NCBI GenBank assembly: GCA_964016985.1
Contig: OZ024827.1
Location: 17,737,374 to 17,801,373 of the forward strand
Reading direction: 5' to 3'
DNA from: Anodontia alba
Lineage: Eukaryota; Mollusca; Bivalvia; Lucinida; Lucinidae
DNA length: 64,000 bases
Shown here: in pieces, positions 55,313 to 64,000 of the stretch
Layout of the letters: each line of letters starts with the position of its first letter
How positions within the stretch are numbered: the stretch's first letter is position 1
Made by a program: the position numbers and the translations under genes
The notes under the pieces: model-generated
Databases searched by the model: none
Told to the model about the DNA's origin: nothing
What the model saw: only the letters and a program-made list of their open reading frames with translations

Positions 55313-55388
55313 GGAAGCGGTGCTGATCGCGAAGGATATGTACAACGCGGATCAAACGAGGAAGGAAGCGGAACGATCATACACCGTG
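55313..55388 (+). repeat. 76-bp exon-like repeat, copy 2
   Basis: The same peptide frame reads EAVLIAKDMYNADQTRKEAE. An AG precedes it (ccacgag) and gtatgc follows its end, as at exon borders. The similarity stops at the same place in both copies. Confidence 0.5.
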
Positions 55389-55926
55389 GGTATGCTCCGG
55401 GCGAAAACGTTCCTCGAGATATAGGTGGTCACGATGAAAATCTTTACGTGATGCTCCGATGCCAGCATCCTTGTCATTACCCAATGACTTGCAGAAACAG
55501 CCCATCCTGGGCCCCTTGGGTATGGAATTGAAGATTTGTTTTGGATTCATATTTATCATGCTTGGCAATATGACATTTAATTCTTTATCTTTAGAATGTT
55601 AATCGTATCTTGTATATTTGTATATTATATGCTTTGTTGTCAACATTGCCTGTGAGTCTCTTATAATTATGTGTTGAATGGCTTTGTGTATTGTAATCAT
55701 GTTTGTATATTTGTAATTTATCTTCTATACAACGAGATAAGAAACTATTAAACATAAACTATTAAATTCTAGATGGAGGAATTACTTGTAACGACAATTT
55801 TTCTGTGCATAGCAGCGTGTCCTTCTTTGCTAGAATCAGCGCATGTTCATGAAAAGTTTGTGTATAAATAAAAACTGAAAAAAAAAAAAAAAATAATAAT
55901 AATAATGTTAAAGTCAATCCGATTAA
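55389..55926. other. no gene seen; possible LINE 3' tail
   Basis: AT-rich sequence (tattgtaatcatgtttgtat, aacgagataagaaactatt) resembles the 3' ends of CR1-like elements. A poly(A)/(AAT)n run follows at about 55878-55907. Confidence 0.35.
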
Positions 55927-56118
55927 CGGCTCCATATTCCTAAAATCATAGACATTTTATTATCCAAGAGAGGTTTAATAAATCGTTATATGGTATTAAT
56001 ACAATCATAAAATGTGGCACCTGACAATCTGTAAAATTTCAGTTAGTCCCTTGTGTTTGAACTGAATGAAAAATGAAACGATTTTTTTTATCGTATTTCA
56101 AAATTAATGTTGCCAACA
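55927..56118. mobile_element. family H element, right half missing
   Basis: TTAA at 55923-55926, left end cggctccatattcct. The sequence leaves the family within the central hairpin and passes into a family F copy. Confidence 0.65.
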
Positions 56119-56253
56119 TTAAACTGCTGAATCAGTGGCAAACAGAGTAGACACTGAACAGAATCGCTTTTTATGGCGTCTGATCTGGGCTTGATCTGGG
56201 TCTTCACTATTTGAGGAGCCTGTTTGTCCGAATACTTAGGATAAATACGGTAC
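56119..56253 (+). mobile_element. family F element, partial
   Basis: gctgaatcagtggcaaacag, tgatctgggtcttcac and gaatacttaggataaatacg. The left end is lost at the junction with family H. Confidence 0.55.
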
Positions 56254-56576
56254 TCATCCACGCAACATTAGCCTTCGCTGCCTACTTTCAGACTCATTTG
56301 GCCCTGTAGATCATATCGTAGAGTGGATACACGTCATTCTGAGCTGACGTGCTGGTTGATCTGAACAGTTGCTGTTCGCTAATACCCAGAAGAACGTTTA
56401 CACATGTCGCATTTAGAACGTTACGCTATGTAGAGAATGGCTGACGTTACGTCTAAGCACTAAGCGATACCAGTGAGGTTACTTGGTCAGGCATGATATC
56501 ACAATGCACTGTCATCAATGTGTAACAGATGCCTATGGTTCTTATAGGAATACTTTCTAATGATGTAGGAACTTGA

Positions 56577-57640
56577 AACAAGAGGGCCATATGGCCCTGG
56601 ATCGCTCACCTGAGCTGATACAACTTGTGGAAGTGATGGTGTTATGGCTGGCGAGATGTCGATGAAAGGTAGCCATTTTGTTTGGTTGCCATGGCATAAA
56701 ATTTTTAAGTAGGAAATTTGTGAAGCACCAGCAGGGAAAGTAGACCATGTAAAGCACCAGCAGGGAAAGAAGACCATGTAAAACACCAGCAGGGAAAGAA
56801 AACCCCGTGAAGCGAAGACCCTCTCTGAAGCACCCGCAGGGAAAGAAGTCTCTTGTCTAATTTTAGCTCTGGCGGCCAGTTTGTTAAGTCGAGTTGAACC
56901 ATTTTTAAGAATTTTGGTAAAAAGGCATAAGATAACATTTCTGTGAAATTATTTTGATAGGAGGAGATATCGCTTAAGGTTTGTTTTCTTTTTATAACTC
57001 TGGTGACTATATTGTTCAGCCAAGCGGAACCATTTTAGCAATGTTTGGAAATAGGCATACATAATACATTGTATATCTGTGAAATAAGTTTGAAATAAGG
57101 CCACTGGCCAAGGTGAAGATGTTTAAAGGGTGTTTTTTTCTTCTATTTTTAGCTCTGGTGGCCATTTTGTTCAGCCGAGCAGAACCATTTTAGCAATTTT
57201 GGTAAAAGGCCATAAGAAAAACAATTCTGTGAAATGATTTTGAAATCGCGCCACTGGCCCTAGAACATGTCGTTTAAGGGTCTTTCTATTTTTAGCTCTG
57301 GCGGCCACTTTGTTCAGCCGAGCGGAACCATTTTAGCAATTATGAAAGAGGGCCATAAGAGGAACATTTCTATGAAATTATTTTGAAATCGGGCTACTTG
57401 CCGCGGAGAAGATGTCGTTTAAAGATTTTTCTATTTTTAGCTCTGGCGGCCACTTATAGTCAATGGAGCGGAACCATTTGAGCAATTTTGGTAAAGGGCT
57501 ATGAGTGAAACAATACTGTAAAGTTTAGAGGAAATTGGATCAGTAGTTTAAGATGTCGTTTAAAGTAATTGTTGACGACTCACGACGCATGACAGACACA
57601 GGGTGATCACAACAGCTCACCTTGAGCACTGTGAGCTAAC
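56577..57640 (+). mobile_element. dispersed element, 'aacaagagggccat' start, tandem interior
   Basis: Starts aacaagagggccatatggcc with tcgctcacctgag and ends agctcacc/ttgagca/ctgtgagctaa. Inside are a short 'aagcaccagcagggaaag' array (about 56724-56850) and five units of about 130-140 bp with tttagctctggcggccat and cgagcggaaccattttagc. Confidence 0.6.
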
Positions 57641-58366
57641 AAAGCCACAGTGACCTTGGCCTTGAATCCAGGATCCTGAAAGTCGAACTTGCTCGTGATA
57701 TTATCATACCCAACATTTGTGTGAAGTCACATTAAAATCCATCAATAAATGCAGGCGCTAGGGCGATGACAAAGTTTTCTAAACATAGCCACAGTGACCT
57801 TGACATGAAGCTCAGGACTTTGAAAGTCGAACTTGCTTGAGATATTGTCATACCTAACATTTGTGTGAAGTTATAATTAAAATCCATCAATAAATATAGG
57901 CACTAGAGCCATAACAAAGTTTTTCTAAAAATAGCCACAGATACATTGACCTTCAGCCCAGCACCCTGAAAGTCAATCTTGCTCGAAATATTATAATACT
58001 CAGCATTTGTGTGAAGTTATATTAAAACCATTGATACATGTAGGCACTAAGAGCGATGGCAAAGTTTTTTTTCTAAAAGTAGCCACAGTGACCTTGATCT
58101 TGAGTCGGGGGCCTTAAAGTCGAACTTGCTTGAGATATTATCATACCCAACATTTGTGTGAAGTTACATTAAAATCTATCAATAAATGTTGGCGCTAGAG
58201 AGATGACAGTTTTTTTTTTCTAAAAATAGCCAAAGTGACCTTGACTTTGAGCCAGGACCTGAAAGACGAACTTGCTCGAGATATCATTATACCCAACATT
58301 TGTGTGAAGTTGTATTAAAATCCACCTATAAATAAATGTAGGCGCTAGAGCGATGACAAAAGGTGA
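57641..58366 (+). repeat. tandem array, about 140-bp units (five)
   Basis: Units begin atagccacagtgaccttgac and share gaaagtcgaacttgct, acccaacatttgtgtgaagt and aaatccatcaataaatg. Boundaries at about 57649, 57785, 57937, 58078 and 58223. Confidence 0.85.
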
Positions 58367-58380
58367 ACATACGTACTTAT

Positions 58381-58512
58381 CCCAGCAAACATGTATATAT
58401 GGGACCCATATGGGCAGAATCTGGGCATTTATCCCACTCGGGTCCTGCATGGGCCCATATAGGCTTTTTTGCCCATATAAGACCTATATAGGTCCCATAT
58501 TGGTTAACTTTG
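58381..58512 (+). repeat. terminus of a 'ccagcaaac' element, copy 1
   Basis: About 130 bp starting ccagcaaacatgtatatatg with repeated gggacccatatgggc motifs. A close direct copy starts at 60272. The 3.7-kb stretch to 62495 ends with the inverted terminus gtttgctgg. Confidence 0.65.
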
Positions 58513-59082
58513 GTTTAAACATATTTTATTTGTATAATTTCAATATAATAATATAAACTAGTACAAACATTGATAATTTATACAAATGGGATTCAGAAGA
58601 AAGTCAAAAGACTTGTATTAATCTGTATCCCGATGTGTAATCATCAAAGCTTACAATAACAATAACAATACGTGATTTGAACACCTTACAGCTTAATTAA
58701 TTGTACTATTTTACATGTTAAACCATGCATCAGAGTAAGCAGAAGAAACGAGAATACTTGGGACATTTGTATTCCCTTTATTTCTGCATGACTAGGTATT
58801 TTATTTACCATTGATAACCTAATAATCTACTATCTAAAATATATGCATGTTCGTGATTATATGAGATGCTGCAGCTCCACGGGGAATGGAGTCTTGATAT
58901 ATTTTCATAAAAAACACTATATCACAACAACCGTAATAACTCTAAGGCAAAAACAAAATTTAGCCGTCAGGATAAGTATATAACGGACCTTCGGTCGACT
59001 AGCTTGAAATATCTTATTTTGCTATGTTAAAGCATGGGCTGTTTTATATAATTACAGAATTATTTTAGTTTATTTTAATTGC
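58513..59082. other. no gene seen; probable 3' region of the 59-60 kb LINE
   Basis: AT-rich sequence next to the LINE stop codon. No coding frame. Confidence 0.4.
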
Positions 59083-60262
59083 TTATCTAATTTCAAAACG
59101 TTTAGATTTTAAGATAAAATTCTGTACTGCTGTAAATATTTGTTGATTCTGCATTTCATTCAATTCTTGTCTTCCATAAAGGAGAACATTAAGGGTCGGT
59201 GTATGAATATGAGTCACTGTGTCCAACATTTCTTGTCTTTGATTGCTAAAACGATTACATTTCAAAAGGAAATGATTTGTGTCTTCAATGGCTCCACAGA
59301 CACACAATGGGTTGTCTAAAATATTTTTAGAATATAGATGTTCACATAGAGCTACATTTTGTTCTCAATCGTGCGTGGTGAATCTGTCCCAGGCGTTTAC
59401 CAGCAAAGAAAAAAATGGGTGGGTTAGTAATGTTACTGTTAAGATGATGTTTAAATACCATTTTGCTAGGTGAGTTGCGCACATTATCTGGCAACTCATT
59501 CCAATCTCTGATAACAGAGGGTAGAAAGGAATTATAGTAAAGTTGTGAATTAGCACGGATAGTATGAAGATTGGCTGCATTACGTAACTGGTAGGTTGTG
59601 GTATTTCCAACAGTAGATGGTACGAGAGAAGATAAGTAGTTAGGTGAAAGATTATTTACCATGTTATAGAATACCAATAGCTTATGTTTTTTCCGTCGAG
59701 ATGCCAAGGGTTCCCATCCTGTTTCTAAATAAAGAGAATTGATAGATACGAGTTTAGTGGCTCCTGTTACGACTCGAGCTGCTTCATTTTGTATTTTTTC
59801 AAGTTCGTTTACCTCGTACTGGGTGCAATTATCCCATATAACATCGGCATACTCAAGAAGTGGGCGAATAAAAGAGAAGTACATAGTTTGGAGTGATTTT
59901 CTGTCAAGTTTAAATTTAAATTTACGCATGACATTAATACGGCTCCATGCTTTTGATTTAATGTAATCTAAATGATCATGCCATTGGCAGTCACTTGAAA
60001 GAAGCACGCCCAAGTGCTTGTGTGTGTGAACTTCATTGATAGGTTGATTATTCATAAAAATGGGAGGATGATTGGGTTTATTAAGTTTTCTTGAAAAAAT
60101 AATAGACTCAGACTTTGTAGGGTTGAATGTAACGAGCCATTGGGTAGCCCACTGATGAATCATTTGCAAATCGGTATTTAGTTGCCCAGCGGTATTGTGC
60201 GGATTGTCTACTATAATGTAAAGGCTTGTGTCGTCTGCAAACAGTCTTATAGTTGCTTTGGT
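59083..60262 (-). pseudogene. non-LTR retrotransposon (CR1/Jockey-like) reverse transcriptase fragment, frameshifted
   Basis: On the - strand the catalytic FADD lies at 60230-60241, followed by the LQMIHQWA, FNPTKSESIIF, KHLGVLL and RPLLEYAD.IW blocks of a LINE RT. The frame stops at 59342, but the adjacent frame continues at once with a C-terminal CCHC-like knuckle (C-x-C-x7-H-x4-C, in the reading CVCGAIEDTNHFLLKC) and ends at 59083. A single small indel near 59350 therefore splits the ORF. The 5' portion (endonuclease, early RT blocks) is absent: just beyond 60270 the sequence is an unrelated repeat. It is a different lineage from the 46-kb fragment. Confidence 0.85.
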
Positions 60263-60860
60263 AAACTTTGACCAGCAAACACGTATATATGGGAACCATA
60301 TGGGCAGATTCGGGGCATTTATCCCATTTGGGTCCTACTTGGGCCCCATATAGGCTTTATTGCCCATATAAGACCCTTAAAGGTCCCATATTGGTAAAAT
60401 TTGATAACTATAAAAATACATTCTAATATATTGGACCCCCGAGATAAAATTGAAATAATCCTGGAAAAGTGATATTTTCTAGATACATGATTGGGGCCCA
60501 AATGGCTCCCATGTGATACAGATATTGGACCTCTATGGTTCCAATGTTGACCTCCCATTACTGTATGGGACCCATATGGGTTCAATATGGGTATTATGGG
60601 GACCAACTCTACCACTATTTAAACATAATATCAAAAAATAGTAAATTTCCTGATATAAATGCAAATAATAATGATAATAATAAAATAAATAAAAATAATA
60701 GTTTGTTCATTACAAAATGAAAGTATCTATTAAAATCTTAACTATTTTCCTGACATGGACGTCGATTCATGGTCATATTTTTATTTTAACTCGTATGTCT
60801 CTATTATTTTTAAAATTGAGAGGTATATATAAATACGCATGATGCCAACATTTCCAACTA

Positions 60861-62143
60861 CAAATCTCAACGCAACAAGATAGTGATGAACACTATAGAA
60901 GTTCCAGAAGTTTGTGCACTGGCTATCAACAATCTGCCGATTGTTGGCAGGCCTATTTGGCGTCTATATTGTCAAGTTAGAAATAACTTGGCAGCTTCCC
61001 CGAAGTACTACAACAAGGCAAACTAACCAACGCTCTAAGACAAAGAGAAAGCTACCTGCCGATGGCGTGATACAAGGACAAGATGGCGCGACAAAGATGG
61101 CGGACCATTCCAAGATGGCGGCGCCCACGCTACCCACGACTACCGATCAACTCAACGTAGCGAGGTGCGCGAGCCCTTCTACGTCCATGGAGTCAAGGGA
61201 GAAAACGCCGCCGAGACCTAGTACTCCCAGTACCGCTGCAGTGACAACTACAGACCAACCCCTGGAGGGGGAATGGAAGAAGGTGATGTCACGAAAAAAG
61301 TCGACGCCCAAGAAGCCAACCAAGGCTTCTACTCCGAAAGAGCAGCCAGTACCACAGAGGAGGAGGACCCCCTCACCGCCTAAGAAGGTATTGCGGCGAA
61401 CGTCACCAGTACCGCAAGTACCCAGTGGACAGGAGGGGAAGACCACCACCGGAGCTGGAAGGGCATTTCCACTTCATGAGAAATATGACCTGGATGAAGT
61501 GGTCTCCGGTACCACCAAGGACAGGAGGCGATATTATATAGTGAAGGCCAATAGACTGCCAAGATTTGAAGAAGAAATCAACGTGGATCTACCTGCATAT
61601 TTTATGCATATCCATAAGGAAAGAGATCCAAAACCCAGATGGTTGTTCGTCAAGGGACCTACCTCCAAAGCCTTCAACAAGAAGTTATACGAGAAGATGG
61701 AGAAGTTCTATCAACAAGCGAAACCGTCTGGGGATGCAGTCTGTTGGTACGACCTCCCGGACCGCTCCAGCAAGGGTACCGACCCTACAGTTCCGGTCAT
61801 CCACAAGGTGACGCCAGATCCTTCCTAAGGTATGTTTCCTGGCCCTTTTTAGGGCCCCTGACATTGAGCGGAGTTAATCTACATTGTGCATTAGTAGATT
61901 ACTCATGTTAAAGCTCTTTTCTTTTGATCGTGATTCTAAATTCGGAAACTTACAGACCTTGACCTTTATGCATATCATCCGATATCGTCCGATCAGGCGA
62001 GGTATTGTACGCATGAATTATGCGTGCACACCGTTTCAAGCCAAGGTCAGGGTAAAACTAATCCAGATTTTTCTGGCGCTGCCTCTATGTGCCTCTGGTG
62101 CCTGGCAGCGTTAAAAATCTGAAAAAAAAAAAAAAAAAAAAAA
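60861..62143 (+). mobile_element. ORF1-only retroposon ('half-LINE'-like) with poly(A) tail and target duplication
   Basis: The stretch is bracketed by the direct repeat aacatttccaacta (60847-60860 and 62144-62157; the first two A may belong to the tail) and ends in a long poly(A) run from 62122. It starts 25 bp before an ATG at 60886. It contains one GC-richer ORF and no recognisable reverse transcriptase. Just before the poly(A), 62064-62121 can fold into a long hairpin. A 65-bp stub with the same 3' end at 45700-45764 shows that the sequence is a repeated family and not a one-off retrocopy. It interrupts a repeat made of tatgggaccc-type motifs. Confidence 0.75.
60886..61828 (+). pseudogene. 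basic ORF1-like protein of the 60.9-62.1 kb retroposon, probably frameshifted
   Basis: From ATG 60886 one frame gives 46 residues (MNTIEVPEVCALAINNLPIV onward) to TAA 61024. An overlapping frame is open from 60914 to TAA 61826-61828. The join near 61000-61026 suggests a one-base indel in a protein of about 310 aa. The middle is rich in Lys, Arg, Pro and Thr, with GEWKKVMSRKK, a motif style common in LINE ORF1 proteins. The C-terminal 120 residues form a more ordered block (FPLHEKYDLDEV, RYYIVKANRLPRFEEE, WLFVKGPTSKAF). The first in-frame Met of the long frame is at 61097; GTG at 60914 is not a credible start. No known domain recognised. A nucleic-acid-binding ORF1 role is an inference. Confidence 0.5.
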
Positions 62144-62529
62144 AACATTTCCAACTATTTAAAAAGACGCCTATATCTTTAAGGCAATAACGTGGACACG
62201 TACATAGGTCTCTATCGGTTCGGACCTTACCAGTCCATCAAATGGGCTGGGACTGGGGACTTATAATCATTTGTGTAAAAATGTGTAAAAATTGTTTGTT
62301 TTTTTTCTGGAAGATAAATATGGGTTGATTTTTCCCATACTGGACCCATATAGTTCCCACATGGCTTTGCCCATGTGGGTCCAACATGGAACCCTGTTGC
62401 AAATCCCTCATGAGTCCCTTATGGGTTGCCCATGTAGGACCCATATAAATACCCATTTAGGGCCAATGTGGGTCCTATATTTTTTGTTTGCTGGAATGTA
62501 TGTATTTACTTCGTTGTGCGAGGGGATAA

Positions 62530-63510
62530 TAATCTGATCTGGCCAGTTTTTGAATCCATCTAAGAGTCCATCCATGTCCACCTTATCTGCAAGTTTCAGG
62601 AAGATCTGATAAAAACTGAATGAGTTTTACTGACAAAGTCAAACAGAGGCTTTTTTTCAGCAATTAAGGGGACATAACTCTTAAATAAATGATCCAATCT
62701 GGCAAGTTTTTAAACTTGTTCGAGATTTTATCTATGTCCACCTTAGCTGCAAGTTTCAGGAAGTTCCGATCAAAACTAAACGAGTTATGGTGATGACAAA
62801 GTCTATCAGAGGCTTTTGCAGCAGTCAAGGGAATGTAACTCTAATGATCCCATCTGGCCAGATTTTGAACTTGTCCGAGATTTCATCGATGCCCACCTTA
62901 TCAGGAAGATCTGGTCAAAACTGAATGAGTTATGCTGATGGCAAAGTCAAACAGCCTTTTTCAGCAATCAAGGGGAAGTAACTGTAAGATAAATGATCCG
63001 ATCTGGTCAGGTTTTGAACTTGCTCGAGATTTCATCCATGCCCACCTTATCTGCAAGTTTCAGGAACATCCCTTTAAAACTGAACGAATTACGCTGATGA
63101 CAAAGTCAAACAGGGGCGTTTTCAGCAACCAAGGGGACGTAATTCTAAGATTAATGATCCGATCTGGCCAGTTTTCGATCTTTTCCGAGATGTCATTCAT
63201 GCCCACCTTATCTGCAAGTTTCTGGAAGATCTGATCAAAACTGAAAGACTTATGTCAAACAGAGGCTTTTAGCAATCAAGGGACCGTAGCTCTAAGATTT
63301 ATGATCCGATCTGGCCAGTTTTCGACCTTGTCCGAGATTTCATCTATGTCCACATCTGCAAGTTTCAGGAAAATCCGATCAAAACTGACTGAGTTACGCT
63401 GATGACAAAGTCAAACAGAAGCTTTTTAGCAATCAAGGGAACGTAACTCTAAGATTAATGATCCGATCTGGCCAGTTTTCGAACTTGTCGGAGATTTCAT
63501 CTATACACAC
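62530..63510 (+). repeat. tandem array, about 150-bp units (seven)
   Basis: Units share gatccgatctggccagtttt, gagatttcatccatgcccac, cttatctgcaagtttcagga and gatgacaaagtcaaacagag. Starts at about 62534, 62693, 62848, 62998, 63157, 63305 and 63463. Confidence 0.9.
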
Positions 63511-63527
63511 CAAATCGGCGCGATAAT

Positions 63528-63620
63528 GGTCGAAAGTAAGTGGTTACGCATTAGAGTTGTAACTTTTGTTGTTGTTTTTTTATTTGTTTAGATCTAATGC
63601 GTAACCACTCATCTTCGACC
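63528..63620. repeat. inverted repeat with 28-bp arms
   Basis: ggtcgaaagtaagtggttac at 63528 pairs with the arm ending 63620 (aaccactcatcttcgacc). The spacer is about 37 bp. Confidence 0.8.
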
Positions 63621-64000
63621 CGATACCGTGGCGAGTTCTCAACAATGCTGCATTGACAACCAAAATATAACACAAATAATCATATGTGTCTATCGTGTGT
63701 GCGTGATGATATGCTGAGCTGCTAGCAAAGCGCAAAATTAAGTAAAGGACAATAAACACCACGAATTTCCATGTGTTTTCTATGGCCTTCGGTACACCTT
63801 CAACACGCGAAAAATAATTCAGCCAATGTGCGTAAAGTAGGTAGTCTGAGATTTACTTCACAGACGCCGATATCAATGGGCTGTTGAATGTAATTCCCCG
63901 TTTTTTAAATAATTTCCTCAAAACATTTATATCGCTCATGAACCGCAGAAAATGTCAAGTTTGTTTACCTTTTTTGGGTAATCGAATGCCTAACCGATGT
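63621..64000. other. no gene seen
   Basis: No convincing coding frame or repeat up to the window edge. Confidence 0.4.

Larger units (their letters stand above)
60272..62495 (+). mobile_element. 'ccagcaaac...gtttgctgg' element interrupted by the ORF1-only retroposon
   Basis: Left end ccagcaaacacgtatatatg, right end ttgtttgctgg at 62485-62495. Both flanking parts (60272-60846 and 62158-62495) are rich in tatgggaccc/gggtcccata motifs. Without the retroposon the element is about 0.9 kb. No transposase seen; class not assigned. Confidence 0.55.

Noticed and set aside
55286..55531. 81-codon ORF read as a gene
   Set aside because: The frame differs from the one conserved between the two 76-bp copies; kept only as the repeat finding.
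60824..60835. TATA box (tatatataaata) as the promoter of the ORF at 60886
   Set aside because: It lies outside the target duplication (60847-60860), so it belongs to the pre-insertion flank and not the retroposon. Chance use of it is possible but unsupported.
60914..61828. 304-aa protein starting at 60914
   Set aside because: The first codon is GTG, not ATG; the true start is more likely ATG 60886 in the overlapping frame with a later frameshift.

Overview
This window looks like repeat-rich nuclear DNA from a bivalve mollusc, probably a heterodont clam. That identification is an inference from gene family type, GT-AG introns, AT-rich composition, tRNA-derived SINEs, CR1/Jockey-like LINE fragments and a very dense load of short palindromic elements. 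No ribosomal RNA, functional tRNA, CRISPR array or prokaryotic operon is visible.

Two host genes can be supported. (1) The 3' half of a Friend-of-GATA (FOG/ZFPM/U-shaped) zinc-finger cofactor lies on the + strand in three phase-1 exons: 1-116, 5824-5994 and 9331-12653. It has one C2HC finger in the small middle exon and ten more fingers in the last exon, a PLDLS CtBP-docking motif and several SUMO-type PsiKxE motifs. The 5' exons lie outside the window. (2) A complete, intronless pyruvate dehydrogenase phosphatase catalytic subunit (PDP1-like, 493 aa) lies on the - strand at 43703-45184. About 31 kb between them is almost entirely mobile-element sequence.

The rest is a mosaic of elements. 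Short inverted-repeat (MITE-like) families, lettered here A to I, fill 0-43 kb. Family H has TTAA target duplications (piggyBac-like) and family D has TA duplications. tRNA-headed SINEs carry clear 8-13 bp target duplications. A tandem dimer of GATATC-rich palindromic units (3512-4724) has 24-bp identical terminal repeats and a 6-bp target duplication. Three reverse-transcriptase fragments (46114-47064, 51093-51533, 59083-60262) are all broken. At 60861-62143 sits a 1.28-kb retroposon with a poly(A) tail and a 12-14 bp target duplication; it encodes a single basic ORF1-like protein and no reverse transcriptase. A 65-bp stub of the same 3' end lies upstream of the PDP1-like gene. From 56.5 kb to 63.5 kb there are tandem arrays with unit length about 140-150 bp.

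The strongest unexplained pattern is modularity. The same few hairpin cores recur inside element families whose outer terminal repeats are unrelated, and the two arms of each hairpin change together between copies. Nested insertions give a relative age order: family E and H hosts, then D and G, then the SINEs.
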